Origin: JAFAMS01 sp963715815
GTDB taxonomy: Bacteria; Vulcanimicrobiota; Vulcanimicrobiia; Vulcanimicrobiales; Vulcanimicrobiaceae
Length of the DNA: 64,000 nucleotides
Assembly (NCBI GenBank): GCA_963715815.1
Contig: OY970278.1
Span: forward strand, 2,108,001-2,172,000
Direction of reading: 5' to 3'
Shown here: one piece after another, positions 18,731 to 28,453 of the stretch
Position numbering within the stretch: position 1 is the stretch's first letter
How the letters are laid out: the number at the start of each line of letters is the position of its first letter
Position numbers and translations under genes: made by a program
Notes under the pieces: generated by a model
Database searches by the model: none
Told to the model about the DNA's origin: nothing
The model's input: the letters and a program-made list of their open reading frames with translations, nothing else

Positions 18731-19540
18731 TTACGCTGGGACGGCTTCTCTTAGGTCGTCGTTCGTGAGCAGCTCGAGCGGTTTATAGTTGCGCGACACT
18801 ACGTAATCAGGGCGCGGATTCGCCGGAATTGGATTCGGCTTGTTTGCGACCGTGTTGTACGCCATGTAGTGGTGCCAGCGATCGTTCGGCGCGAGATTGT
18901 GTCCCGAACCATGCACCATCTTGCAATGAAACAAGACGGCCGTTCCGGGGCCGCCGCTGATCGCTACTGGACGCGGGCCCTTGCGAAGCAAGTCGATCAT
19001 CGACGGCTTTTCGATCGCCCACTGCGGATACGAGGTCGTGAGCTCGTCCTTGTACGCGGGAAGAACGTCGCCTTTGTGACTACCCGGAACGAAATAGAGA
19101 CAGCCGCTGAATTCCGTCGCTTCGTCGAGCATGACGAGGAACGTCGCCATCTGCGACGTCGGCACACCATCATGCTGCCAGTAACCGTAATCTTGATGCC
19201 ACAGCCAAACGGTGCCGTCGATTGCGGTCTTGATGTTGCTCTTGCAGTGATAGATGTAAAGCTTGTCGTCGCGTAAGACTTGTTGCGCCGGACTCAGGAA
19301 GCGCGGCGTACGCGCCAACCGCGCGAAAACCGGCGACGCCGTCGGCCCGTCGGATTCATGTGCACGATAGACGGTTCGTACCGAGCCCGTCCGCTCGCGG
19401 ATGATCGCGTCGGACTGGACGTTCGAAACGCGATTGATCTCCGACTTCAGAAGCGTTACTTCGTCATCGCTGAAGAGACGATCGAAGCGGATGAAACCGT
19501 CACGGTCGAACTGTGCGACCTGGGAATCGGTCAGTTGCAT
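18731..19540 (-). CDS. phytanoyl-CoA dioxygenase (PhyH) family, EctD-like
   Basis: 269 residues from the ATG at 19540, chosen because AGGAGG lies 6 bases upstream. An Fe(II)/2-oxoglutarate oxygenase: HxD is His115-x-Asp117 in WLWHQDYGYW and the distal His is His210 in MVHGSGHN. The stretch around HQDYGYW closely resembles ectoine hydroxylase and related PhyH enzymes. No ectoine synthesis genes are present, so the substrate is unknown. It follows the aminotransferase gene by 10 bases and ends 10 bases from the convergent lipocalin gene. Confidence 0.85.
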   Translation of the reverse strand: MQLTDSQVAQFDRDGFIRFDRLFSDDEVTLLKSEINRVSNVQSDAIIRERTGSVRTVYRAHESDGPTASPVFARLARTPRFLSPAQQVLRDDKLYIYHCKSNIKTAIDGTVWLWHQDYGYWQHDGVPTSQMATFLVMLDEATEFSGCLYFVPGSHKGDVLPAYKDELTTSYPQWAIEKPSMIDLLRKGPRPVAISGGPGTAVLFHCKMVHGSGHNLAPNDRWHHYMAYNTVANKPNPIPANPRPDYVVSRNYKPLELLTNDDLREAVPA

Positions 19541-19550
19541 CGGCAACCTC

Positions 19551-20693
19551 CTAGGGCGTGCGCAACATACTAGCGTTACGCGCGATACGCTGAAAACCTT
19601 CGCGCACGCGTTCGATAGGCGCAACCCAAGAACAGCGCAGCCAGCCTTCGAACGACGCGCCGAAGATCGATCCTGGGATCGCTACAACGTCGGCTTCTTC
19701 AATCAGCGTTTGTGCGAAAGCTAGCGTCTCGACCCCATCTCCGACATGCACGGCGGCGTAAAACGAGCCGTCGATCGGCGCATACGCTAGTCCGGCGTCC
19801 TCTAAGTCTTCCACGACGGCGGCGCGCTGCTCGTGATAGAACGCGGCGTGTTCCTGGAGACCGCCGGGCGTCCGAAATATCTCGAGTGCGATCCGTTGCG
19901 CAAACGTGTTTGCGGTCGAGACCACGTACGAGTGCGCGCGTAACATCGTCGGGATGCACGCCTTGGGCGCCAGCACCCAGCCCATGCGCATTCCGGTGAG
20001 CGCGTTGCTCTTCGAAAGCGAATTGACGACAATCGTGTGCGGATAGACACGCGCGAGCCAACCCACGTCCTCCGTGAACACCAGCTCGCGATAGATTTCG
20101 TCATGCAAGACGTAGATCGGCTCGCCGCCCCGCGCGAGGAGCAGCTCGGCCAGCCGTTCTGCTTGTGCGCGTGTGATTGCGCGCGCCGTTGGGTTAGAGG
20201 GCGAGCAGATCACGATTAGGCGCGTTTGGGGCGTCACCCCCGCGGCGATGCGCTCGGCATCGAAGGCAAATTGGTCTTCTGCAGCGAGCTGAACGCGCTG
20301 CAGCGTAATGCCTTCCATTTGCGCGCACTTTACGTACGAAGGGAAGGCGGGCTCGACGACCATCAGTGCGTCCTTGGCCGGATCGAGCAGTGCTTTGATC
20401 GTCAGATACACGGCCTCTTGCGAACCGGGCGTCGCGATAACATTCTCTGATCCGGAGAGCTTCGGATAGTGATAATATTCAGCGATGGCTTTACGCAGCT
20501 CGGCGTCGCCGGCGTTCGTCGTGTAGCGGCAACCGTGTTCCGCAACCCACTGCGTCGCGAGCTCGAAATATCGCATTGTTGGGAAGAGCGTCGGCTCGCC
20601 GAGTCCCAGATCGATCGAGGTCGGTTTCTTGCGATCGTTGAGCGCTCGGATTACCGAGGGTTCGATCGAGACGACGTGCGGATTGAAGCTCAT
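19551..20693 (-). CDS. PLP-dependent class I/II aminotransferase, possibly succinyl-DAP aminotransferase
   Basis: 380 residues. Fold type I features: SPSNPTARAIT near residue 165, the Asp/Tyr pair HDEIYRELVF, and the PLP lysine in NSLSKSNALTGMRMGW near residue 230. The ATG overlaps the stop of the racemase-like gene as ATGA. Because the operon opens with dapD, the most economical role is the N-succinyl-diaminopimelate aminotransferase step that follows it. This is inference, since the sequence type covers many substrates. Confidence 0.85.
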   Translation of the reverse strand: MSFNPHVVSIEPSVIRALNDRKKPTSIDLGLGEPTLFPTMRYFELATQWVAEHGCRYTTNAGDAELRKAIAEYYHYPKLSGSENVIATPGSQEAVYLTIKALLDPAKDALMVVEPAFPSYVKCAQMEGITLQRVQLAAEDQFAFDAERIAAGVTPQTRLIVICSPSNPTARAITRAQAERLAELLLARGGEPIYVLHDEIYRELVFTEDVGWLARVYPHTIVVNSLSKSNALTGMRMGWVLAPKACIPTMLRAHSYVVSTANTFAQRIALEIFRTPGGLQEHAAFYHEQRAAVVEDLEDAGLAYAPIDGSFYAAVHVGDGVETLAFAQTLIEEADVVAIPGSIFGASFEGWLRCSWVAPIERVREGFQRIARNASMLRTP

Positions 20694-21790
20694 CGCACTT
20701 CGAATTCGCGAATCGCGTCCTCATTCCACGCGATACCGTTGCCCGGCTCGGAGGAAGCGGTGATATGTCCATCCTTGACTTCAATCGCCTCGCGCAACAC
20801 GGGCTGCGCCCAATCGACGTACTCGAGCCAATGCCGCGTCGGCGTCACCGCAAGCAGATGCGCGCTGATCTCCGGATAGAGATGCGAGGACATCGAGACG
20901 CCCGCGGCTTCTGCTAAGCTCGCGGCGCGAAGCCAGCCGGTGACGCCGCCGATTTTCATCGCATCGGGCATCGCATAATCGCATGCGCGCGCATCGAGGA
21001 ACGTCGCCATCTCGTGTGGACCCCACCAGTTCTCACCGGTTTGAATCCCCGTTCGAACGGCGTGACGAACCTCTGCATGTCCGCGCGCATCGTGAGCGTC
21101 TACCGGCTCCTCAAGCCACAGCACGTGCTCGGTGTCGAGCATCCGCCCGCGGCGCATCGCTTCCGCAGTCGAAAGTGCTTGATTGTAGTCCGCCATCAAC
21201 ACGACGTCGCGTCCAATAGCGCCGCGCACCGCACGAACCACAGCGAGATCGGTAACCGCATCCGGATACCCCAAACGCACTTTGATGGCTCGAAAATTTG
21301 TCCCCAGCAATTCGCGCGCTTCGTGCGGTGCGCGCTCCGGACCGATAATTCCAAGACCATTACTGTTGTAGGCGGGAATCGCACGCGGTGCTCCCCCGAG
21401 AAGCTCGGCGAGCGGTAGCGCATGCGCTTTCGCGAGCGCATCCCAAAGCGCCATATCGATTGCAGCCAGTGCCATCAGCGTAATACCTTGCGCGCCGATC
21501 AAACGCAAGCGGCTCTGCAAAGTTGCCTCGATGTCGGCGGGCGCAAGCTGCGAACCACGAATAACCTCGCCGTAATGCGTCGCCACGTTTGCAACGGGTT
21601 CGAGCGCAAACGGCGCGTACACGAACACATACGCGCTCCCCGTCGGTCCGCCGTCGGTTTCGATGTCAACGAGAACGAGGGGCGCCATCTTCACTTCGCC
21701 CGTCGCCACCGCCAGCGGCCTGCGCATCGGGACGAGCGCCTTACGTACCCGCACGCTCGCAATGCTGAGCGCAGATTCGCGCGTTCTCAC
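20690..21790 (-). CDS. mandelate racemase/muconate lactonizing enzyme family protein
   Basis: 366 residues from a GTG that overlaps the dapD stop as GTGA. It resembles mandelate racemase over its whole length: APLVLVDI, Asp201 in MADYNQ, Glu227 in LEEP, Glu253 in GENW, PDAMKIGGVTGW, and the base His303 with Glu307 in MSSHLYPEISAHLLA. The KxK pair of mandelate racemase is Lys170-x-Arg172 here, so one catalytic lysine is replaced by Arg. Proton abstraction from a carboxylate substrate is certain for the family. Racemisation of mandelate is not supported. Its place between dapD and an aminotransferase is unusual. Confidence 0.87.
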   Translation of the reverse strand: MRTRESALSIASVRVRKALVPMRRPLAVATGEVKMAPLVLVDIETDGGPTGSAYVFVYAPFALEPVANVATHYGEVIRGSQLAPADIEATLQSRLRLIGAQGITLMALAAIDMALWDALAKAHALPLAELLGGAPRAIPAYNSNGLGIIGPERAPHEARELLGTNFRAIKVRLGYPDAVTDLAVVRAVRGAIGRDVVLMADYNQALSTAEAMRRGRMLDTEHVLWLEEPVDAHDARGHAEVRHAVRTGIQTGENWWGPHEMATFLDARACDYAMPDAMKIGGVTGWLRAASLAEAAGVSMSSHLYPEISAHLLAVTPTRHWLEYVDWAQPVLREAIEVKDGHITASSEPGNGIAWNEDAIREFEVR

Positions 21791-22647
21791 ACGGAGATCT
21801 CGAAATCGCGCAAGACTGCATTGAGCGACGTCTTGCGATCGGTGCTTTCGGAACGTGTCCCGATTACGAGTGCGCATGGCGTTCCGTACTCGCCAGCCGG
21901 GAATTTCTTCGGGAAGCTCCCTGGGATCACGACGCTGCGCGGCTCGACGCTGCCCTTGGTGACGCGCGGCGTTGAAGCGCGCACGTCGACGATCGGCGTA
22001 CTGGCTGTGATGACGACGCCCGCACCGAGCACTGCTTCCGTTCCGATATGCACGCCTTCGACGACAATGCAACGCGAGCCAATGAATGCACCGTCTTCGA
22101 CAATGACCGGTTGTGCTTGCGGCGGCTCGAGAACTCCACCGATGCCGACGCCGCCGGCCAGGTGAACGTTCTTTCCTATTTGCGCGCAGGATCCGACAGT
22201 CGCCCACGTGTCGACCATCGATCCGTCATCGACGTATGCGCCGATGTTCACGAACCCCGGCATCAGGATCGCGTTCTTCCCGAGATAGGACCCGTAGCGC
22301 GCGATGCCGCCCGGGACGCAGCGAGCGCCGAGCTTCTTATAATTGCGTTTCGTCGGCAGCTTGTCGTAGTAGGACGGGGGTGCGCCGCGCAGCGCGAGCG
22401 CATCGGCGCCGTCCGTTCCGATTACCATGCTGTCCATCCGCGCGAAGTAGAGCAAGATCGCCTGCTTCACCCAGGCGTTCGTCACCCAGCCGCCGTCGCT
22501 CGGCTCAGCGACGCGCAATGTGCCGTCGTCGAGTGCTCCGATGACCTCGTCGACCGCCGCGCCGTCAGGTCCCCGCAGCCGCGACCCGCCATGTGCGGCA
22601 TCGTCGGCCAATGCCTCAATAGTAGAACGAAGTTCTGCGACCTTCAC
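21787..22647 (-). CDS. dapD: 2,3,4,5-tetrahydropyridine-2,6-dicarboxylate N-succinyltransferase
   Basis: 286 residues from the GTG at 22647 (VKVAELRSTIEAL), near the 274 of E. coli DapD. The open frame upstream runs into the divergent tkt leader and is not conserved. A left-handed beta-helix of hexapeptide repeats is evident (MPGFVNIGAYVDDGSMVDTW, SCAQIGKNVHLAGGVGIGGV), with the LEPP-Q-PVIVED segment specific to DapD. It makes N-succinyl-2-amino-6-ketopimelate in the lysine/diaminopimelate pathway. First gene of a minus-strand operon. Confidence 0.94.
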   Translation of the reverse strand: MKVAELRSTIEALADDAAHGGSRLRGPDGAAVDEVIGALDDGTLRVAEPSDGGWVTNAWVKQAILLYFARMDSMVIGTDGADALALRGAPPSYYDKLPTKRNYKKLGARCVPGGIARYGSYLGKNAILMPGFVNIGAYVDDGSMVDTWATVGSCAQIGKNVHLAGGVGIGGVLEPPQAQPVIVEDGAFIGSRCIVVEGVHIGTEAVLGAGVVITASTPIVDVRASTPRVTKGSVEPRSVVIPGSFPKKFPAGEYGTPCALVIGTRSESTDRKTSLNAVLRDFEISV

Positions 22648-22784
22648 CCGCCGTTGATACGCCCTTAAGCTTGCCCCGCCCCTGGATTCGGCGATGTGAC
22701 GCCCGGCCGCCGGGGAGCGCGTACCCAAAAACAGAAGGGCCACCTCCGCCTATCGGAAGCTCGTTTTCAGCTAGGAGATACTGC

Positions 22785-24773
22785 GTGCCCAACTCAGCCG
22801 CCGAAGAGAAACGCATCAACACAATTCGGATGCTCTCGATCGACGCCGTGCAAAAGGCGAACTCGGGACATCCGGGATTGCCGCTCGGCGTTGCAGCGCT
22901 CGCGCACACGATTTGGTCGCGGCATTTGCGCTACGATCCAAAGAATCCGCATTGGTTCAATCGCGATCGTTTCGTTCTCTCCGCCGGACACGGCTCGGCG
23001 CTGCTGTACTCGTTGCTATATTTAGCCGGTTACGATTTGAGTCTCGATGACCTCAAAGCGTTCCGTCAGTGGCATTCGAAAACGCCCGGACATCCGGAAG
23101 CCGGTCACACGGCCGGCGTTGAGGTAACGACCGGACCACTGGGTCAGGGCGTCGGCAACTCAGTTGGTCTCGCGATCGCTGAAGCGCATCTCGCTGCCGT
23201 GTTCAATCGCGACGAGAAGATTTGCGACCATTACACGTATTGCATCGCCGGCGACGGCGACATGATGGAAGGCGTCGCATCGGAAGCGTCGTCGCTCGCC
23301 GGTCATCTCGCACTCGGCAAGCTGATCATGTTCTACGACGACAACTATGTCTCGCTCGCCGGACCAACCAGCGTCTCGTTCGATGAAGACGTCAACAAGC
23401 GGTTCGAAGCATACGGCTGGCACACAATGCACGTTGATTCCGAGCATGCAAACGACGTCGAGGCACTCGACAAGGTCATCACCGAAGCAAAACGTCACAC
23501 CGACAAGCCAACGCTGGTCTCGGTGCGCACCACAATCGGATTCGGTTCGCCACGCGCGGGAACGTTCTCAGCGCACGGTGAGCCGCTCGGTGCCGACAAC
23601 GTCAAGAAGACCAAAGAATTCTTCGGGTGGCCGACTGAGCCCGATTTCATCGTCCCGGACGAAGTGCTCGCATTCTGGCGCGACCGCGCATCCGACAACG
23701 CGAAGGTCGTCAAAGCGTGGGACGATCTCTACGCGAGCTATAAGAAACGCAATCCGGATCTCTCGGCACAGCTCGACCGAATGATTTCCGGAAATCTTCC
23801 GACCCTGAATTGGCCGGCGTTCAATGCGGAGAACGGCAGCGTTGCGACCCGCGACGCCGGCGGTACCGTGATGAACGCGATCGCAAAAGATCTTCCCGAG
23901 CTGGTCGGTGGTTCTGCTGACCTCGACCCGTCGACGAAGACCTATATGAAGGATTGCGGCGATTTCGAGCCGGGCTCGTACGCCGGTCGGAATATCCACT
24001 TCGGCGTTCGCGAGCACGGCATGGGTTCGATTGCCAACGGCATTCAGGCCCACGGCGGTCTCTTGCCCTACACCGCGACATTCTTCAACTTTCTCGACTA
24101 TATGAAGCCAGCAGTGAGGCTCGCTGCAATCAACAAGGGACGCGTCATCTTCGTCTTCACGCACGACTCCGTGTTCTTGGGCGAAGACGGTCCGACGCAC
24201 GAACCAATTGAACAGCTCGCGACGCTTCGCGCGACGCCGGGAATGACGACCTTTCGTCCGGCTGATTCGCTCGAAACGCTCGAGGCCTGGAAATACATGC
24301 TGCGTCCGGGCACCGGCCCGTACACGATTGTGCTCACTCGGCAAAAAGTGCCGTTCCTGGGAGATAGGAACGCCGCTGTCTCCAAGGGCGCCTACGTTCT
24401 AAAGGATGCATCGGGGACTCCGGATTTGATCCTGATCGCAACCGGCTCCGAAGTTTCGCTGGCAATGGACGCTGCAAAGCTGCTCGAAGCCAAAGGCACC
24501 GCAGTGCGCGTCGTCTCGATGCCGAGCTGGGAGCTCTTCGATGCGCAGGACGATGCCTACCGGGAGAGCGTGCTTCCCAAGTCGGTGCGCGCACGTATGT
24601 CGATCGAAGCCGGCGCGACGATGGGCTGGCAAAAATACGTCGGCGATCACGGCCTTGCGTACGGCATCGACAAATACGGCGCATCCGCACCGGCGTCCGT
24701 GATTGCAAAGGAATACGGATTTACTCCGGAACGCGTTGCCGAAGTAGCCTCCGGATTACTCGCGCGCGTATAA
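22785..24773 (+). CDS. tkt: transketolase
   Basis: 662 residues from the GTG at 22785, preceded by AGGAG with a 7-base spacer. Starts further upstream would add a non-conserved tail. ThDP enzyme signatures: NSGHPGLPLG, the GDG-N motif GDGDMMEG...DDN near residues 152-185, and the pyrimidine-domain segment THDSVFLGEDGPTHEP. It moves two-carbon units in the non-oxidative pentose phosphate pathway. First gene of a plus-strand operon with tal, gnd, zwf, opcA and pgl. The 137-base gap to divergent dapD must hold both promoters. Confidence 0.97.
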   Translation: MPNSAAEEKRINTIRMLSIDAVQKANSGHPGLPLGVAALAHTIWSRHLRYDPKNPHWFNRDRFVLSAGHGSALLYSLLYLAGYDLSLDDLKAFRQWHSKTPGHPEAGHTAGVEVTTGPLGQGVGNSVGLAIAEAHLAAVFNRDEKICDHYTYCIAGDGDMMEGVASEASSLAGHLALGKLIMFYDDNYVSLAGPTSVSFDEDVNKRFEAYGWHTMHVDSEHANDVEALDKVITEAKRHTDKPTLVSVRTTIGFGSPRAGTFSAHGEPLGADNVKKTKEFFGWPTEPDFIVPDEVLAFWRDRASDNAKVVKAWDDLYASYKKRNPDLSAQLDRMISGNLPTLNWPAFNAENGSVATRDAGGTVMNAIAKDLPELVGGSADLDPSTKTYMKDCGDFEPGSYAGRNIHFGVREHGMGSIANGIQAHGGLLPYTATFFNFLDYMKPAVRLAAINKGRVIFVFTHDSVFLGEDGPTHEPIEQLATLRATPGMTTFRPADSLETLEAWKYMLRPGTGPYTIVLTRQKVPFLGDRNAAVSKGAYVLKDASGTPDLILIATGSEVSLAMDAAKLLEAKGTAVRVVSMPSWELFDAQDDAYRESVLPKSVRARMSIEAGATMGWQKYVGDHGLAYGIDKYGASAPASVIAKEYGFTPERVAEVASGLLARV

Positions 24774-24797
24774 AAGTTTGAAATCGAAAGGGTAATC

Positions 24798-25922
24798 ATG
24801 CCGAATCAACTCGAGCAATTGACCGCAGCCGGGCAGAGCGTCTGGTACGACAACATCCGTCGATCGATGTTCGCCTCCGGCGAGCTCCGCAAACTCATCG
24901 AAAACGGCTTGCGCGGAATGACTTCGAACCCCACGATCTTCGAGCACGCGATCGATACCGGTACCGACTACGACGAACAGCTCAAGTCGCTCGTCGGCAA
25001 AGAATCCGATCCACAAAAACTCTTCGAAGCGCTCGCTGAAAAAGACATCTGCGCGGCACTCGACGAGTTCAGGCCGCTCTACGATAAGACGAATGGCGGC
25101 GATGGATTCGTCTCGCTTGAAGTTTCCCCGTTGCTTGCGAACGACACGAAAGGAACGGTTGACGCGGCGAAACGTCTCTGGAAAGAAGTCGACCGTCCGA
25201 ATCTAATGATCAAGATCCCCGGAACGCCGGAAGGCGGTCCCGCGATCACGGAAGCAATCGCAGCCGGAATCAACGTCAACGTGACGCTGCTCTTCTCGCT
25301 GGCAAGCTACGAGATGGCGGCTAACGCGTACATTGCCGGACTCGAGAAACGTCTCGCGGCGGGCGGCAAGATCGACCGCATCGCATCGGTCGCGAGCTTC
25401 TTCCTTTCACGAATCGACACCAAAGTCGACAAAGAGCTCGAAGCCACGATCGCGGCGGGACAGAAGAATCTCGAGCCGTTGCTTGGCAAAGCTGCGATCG
25501 CAAACGCGCGCATCGCTTACGAAACATTCGAGAAGCTCTTCTCGAGCGAACGGTTCAAGAAGCTCGCCGCCGCAGGTGCAAAAGCTCAGCGTCCCCTGTG
25601 GGCGTCGACGTCGACCAAGAATCCGAAGTACTATGACTTGATGTACGTCGAGACACTGGTTGGGCCGAATACGGTCAACACGATTCCGCCTGCGACGTTC
25701 GAGGCGCTTCTCGATCACGGAAAGGTCACGCCCAACACGGTGAAATCCGACTACGCGGGTGCACACAAGATCTTCGACGATCTCAAAGCTGCCGGAATCT
25801 CGCTAGACAAGATTACGGCCGAGCTGACGGTCGAAGGCGTGAAATCATTCGACGACTCGTATAACCAACTACTCGAAGCGATTGCCGAGAAACAGGGACT
25901 CTTGGCCGGCGCGGCACGGTAA
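24798..25922 (+). CDS. tal: transaldolase
   Basis: 374 residues, the long class seen in actinobacteria and cyanobacteria. WYDNIRRSMFASGEL and GMTSNPTIFEHAI mark the N-terminus. The Schiff-base lysine is in LMIKIPGTPEG near residue 137. The GxxS-type ending QRPLWASTSTKNPKY is also typical. It exchanges dihydroxyacetone units between sugar phosphates. It begins 24 bases after tkt with AAAGGG before the ATG. Confidence 0.96.
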   Translation: MPNQLEQLTAAGQSVWYDNIRRSMFASGELRKLIENGLRGMTSNPTIFEHAIDTGTDYDEQLKSLVGKESDPQKLFEALAEKDICAALDEFRPLYDKTNGGDGFVSLEVSPLLANDTKGTVDAAKRLWKEVDRPNLMIKIPGTPEGGPAITEAIAAGINVNVTLLFSLASYEMAANAYIAGLEKRLAAGGKIDRIASVASFFLSRIDTKVDKELEATIAAGQKNLEPLLGKAAIANARIAYETFEKLFSSERFKKLAAAGAKAQRPLWASTSTKNPKYYDLMYVETLVGPNTVNTIPPATFEALLDHGKVTPNTVKSDYAGAHKIFDDLKAAGISLDKITAELTVEGVKSFDDSYNQLLEAIAEKQGLLAGAAR

Positions 25923-25955
25923 ACTGTAACCGACGACTAAGAAGGAAAGCAAACA

Positions 25956-26894
25956 ATGGAATTAGGGATGATCGGTCTCGGCAAAATGGGCGCGAACATG
26001 ACGACGCGCCTGCTGCGCGGAGGCCATAAGGTCGTCGCGTTCGATTTCAACAAGGATGCCGTCAAGGCTGCCGTAGGCGACGGTGCGACCGGCGCAAGCT
26101 CGCTCGAAGAGCTCGTCGGCAAGCTAAGCGCTCCACGCATCGCGTGGATGATGGTGCCATCCGGTGCACCGACCGAGCAAACGATGGAAAATCTGCTCAA
26201 GGCAATGAAGCCCGGCGACATCATCATCGACGGTGGCAACTCGAATTGGAAAGATTCGATTCGCCGTGCCGGGATCTGCAAAGGCAAAGGCGTTGCATTC
26301 CTCGATGCGGGGACGAGCGGCGGCATCTGGGGCCTGGAAAACGGCTACTGCCTGATGGTCGGCGGCGAGAACGCTTCCGTGAAAACGTGCGAGCCGATAT
26401 TCACTACGCTCGCTCCGAAAGACGGCTATGCGCACGTCGGTGACGTCGGCGCGGGACACTTCTCCAAGATGGTCCACAACGGAATCGAGTACGGTCTCTT
26501 ACAAGCCTACGGCGAAGGGTTCGAGATTCTCGAGAAATCACAGTTCAAATACGATCTGCATAAGCTCGCAAAGCTTTGGCTGAGCGGTAGTGTCGTTCGT
26601 TCGTGGCTCCTCGAGCTGCTCGAAATTGCACTACGCGACGATCCGACACTCGCTGACATCAAAGGTTACGTCGTCGATTCGGGCGAGGGCCGCTGGACGG
26701 TTCAGGCCGCGATCGACGAAGATGTCCCGGCGCCGGTGATTACCTTATCGCTGATGGCGCGCTTTGCGTCGCGGCAAGACGAATCGTTCAGCGCCAAGAT
26801 TATTGCAGCACTACGCAATCAATTCGGCGGACACGCGGTCATGCACGACGTGCACGAAGCGCCGCCCAAAGACGGAGTACCGGCGAAGGCATAA
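25956..26894 (+). CDS. gnd: 6-phosphogluconate dehydrogenase, decarboxylating (short form)
   Basis: 312 residues, the short, mostly NAD-linked GndA class. The nucleotide motif GLGKMGANM is at the N-terminus. The substrate motif DAGTSGGIWGLENGYCLMVGG, cut here as FLDAGTSGGIWGLENG, and the catalytic KMVHNGIEYG are clear. It converts 6-phosphogluconate to ribulose 5-phosphate and CO2. AAGGAAAG precedes the ATG. The last stop base is the first base of the zwf ATG. Confidence 0.96.
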   Translation: MELGMIGLGKMGANMTTRLLRGGHKVVAFDFNKDAVKAAVGDGATGASSLEELVGKLSAPRIAWMMVPSGAPTEQTMENLLKAMKPGDIIIDGGNSNWKDSIRRAGICKGKGVAFLDAGTSGGIWGLENGYCLMVGGENASVKTCEPIFTTLAPKDGYAHVGDVGAGHFSKMVHNGIEYGLLQAYGEGFEILEKSQFKYDLHKLAKLWLSGSVVRSWLLELLEIALRDDPTLADIKGYVVDSGEGRWTVQAAIDEDVPAPVITLSLMARFASRQDESFSAKIIAALRNQFGGHAVMHDVHEAPPKDGVPAKA

Positions 26895-28453
26895 TGGCAC
26901 AAACCGTTCCGCGGCCCAAGAGCTCGAGCGACGGCAATCCGCTGCGCGCGGGCTTGTCGACGAATCGTATCAAGGATCCGTGCAACGTCATCTTCTTCGG
27001 CGCCAGCGGCGATCTGATGAAGCGCATGCTGATGCCGGCGATGTACAATCTGCGGCTCGGCGACGTGCTGCCCGTTAGGTACGGCATCGTCGGATTCTCG
27101 CGAACGGAATGGGACGACGACGGCTTCCGCAAGGAGATGAAGTCGAGCATCGACGAGTTTTCCCGAAGCGGTGAAGCCAAAGATCCGCTCTGGAGCGATT
27201 TTGCGAAGCACGTCTCATATGTCAGCGGCGACTTCGACGACCCGAAGTGCTACAAGAAGCTCCGCGAGGTTCTCGAGCGCAACGACTCGGAGCTAGGAAC
27301 CGAGAGTAACCGGCTCTTCTATCTCTCGACGCCGCCGGGGCTCTTCACGAAGATCGTCGACATGCTCGATGAAGCCGGCCTTGGCCCACATAGCAATCCA
27401 AAGGGCTGGACGAGAATCATCGTCGAGAAACCGTTTGGAACCGATCTGACATCGGCGCGTGCGTTGCAAGCCGAGATCACCAAAGTGTTCGACGAGAAGC
27501 ACGTCTATCGGATCGATCACTACCTCGGCAAAGAGCCGGTTCAGGATATCATGGCGTTGCGATTTGCGAACGTCATGTTCGAACCGATTTGGGATCGCCG
27601 CTACATTCAATCCGTCCAGATCACTGCGGCTGAAACCGTCGGCGTCGAGCATCGCGGCGGCTACTACGAAACGTCCGGCGCGCTGCGCGACATGATCCAA
27701 AATCACGTCATCAATCTCTTCGCGCTGGTCGCTATGGAACCACCGGTTGCGGCCGACGCCGATTCGATCCGTGACGAAAAGATGAAAGTGCTGCGGGCGC
27801 TCAGACCGATGGATCCGGATCAGCTGATTCATTTTGCCGCGCGCGGACAGTACGCCGCCGGTATCGAAAACGGGAAAGAAGTCCCCGGTTATCGCCAAGA
27901 GCCCGACGTAAATCCCAAATCGAACGTCGAAACGTACGCCGCAGTCAAACTGTACGTCGACAACTGGCGCTGGGCGGGCGTTCCGTTCTACCTTCGCAGC
28001 GGCAAGCGGTTGGCGAGCAAGATCAGCGAAATCGCGATCCGTTTCAAAGACATTCCCCACCGGCTCTTCGGCGAAAGCAGCGACGATATCGAACACGATG
28101 CACTCGTCATGAAGATTCAACCCGAAGAAGGCGTCTCGATTCGATTCTCGGCGAAGGTTCCGGGCCCGAAAATGCACATCCGTTCGGTCTCGATGGATTT
28201 CAACTACGGTACCGGCTTCGGCGTCGTTTCCGCGCCCGCTTACGAGCGTTTGATCGGCGATGCGATGCGCGGCGATGCAACACTGTTCACCCGCTGGGAC
28301 GCGGTCGAGGCCGCATGGGAAGCCGTTACGCCGATTTTGGATCGTTGGCAGATGCTCAAAGACACGAGCTTCCCCAACTACGCAGCCGGGAGTCAAGGTC
28401 CGGTCGCATCCGATGCACTCTTCGATGATGACGATGGTTGGAGGCGCATCTGA
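26894..28453 (+). CDS. zwf: glucose-6-phosphate 1-dehydrogenase
   Basis: 519 residues. The Rossmann start is FFGASGDLMKRMLMPAMYNL near residue 35. The active-site motif RIDHYLGKEPVQ, near residue 208, contains the catalytic His. IVEKPFGTDL and RYIQSVQITAAETVG are also family segments. It oxidises glucose 6-phosphate to the lactone. It shares one base with gnd and is followed by opcA with a small overlap, the usual actinobacterial and cyanobacterial pairing. Confidence 0.97.
   Translation: MAQTVPRPKSSSDGNPLRAGLSTNRIKDPCNVIFFGASGDLMKRMLMPAMYNLRLGDVLPVRYGIVGFSRTEWDDDGFRKEMKSSIDEFSRSGEAKDPLWSDFAKHVSYVSGDFDDPKCYKKLREVLERNDSELGTESNRLFYLSTPPGLFTKIVDMLDEAGLGPHSNPKGWTRIIVEKPFGTDLTSARALQAEITKVFDEKHVYRIDHYLGKEPVQDIMALRFANVMFEPIWDRRYIQSVQITAAETVGVEHRGGYYETSGALRDMIQNHVINLFALVAMEPPVAADADSIRDEKMKVLRALRPMDPDQLIHFAARGQYAAGIENGKEVPGYRQEPDVNPKSNVETYAAVKLYVDNWRWAGVPFYLRSGKRLASKISEIAIRFKDIPHRLFGESSDDIEHDALVMKIQPEEGVSIRFSAKVPGPKMHIRSVSMDFNYGTGFGVVSAPAYERLIGDAMRGDATLFTRWDAVEAAWEAVTPILDRWQMLKDTSFPNYAAGSQGPVASDALFDDDDGWRRI

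Noticed and set aside
21791..22207. 139-residue N-terminal extension of the mandelate-racemase-like protein
   Set aside because: Overlaps dapD completely and is Arg-rich without homology pattern; the GTGA start at 21790 fits family length.
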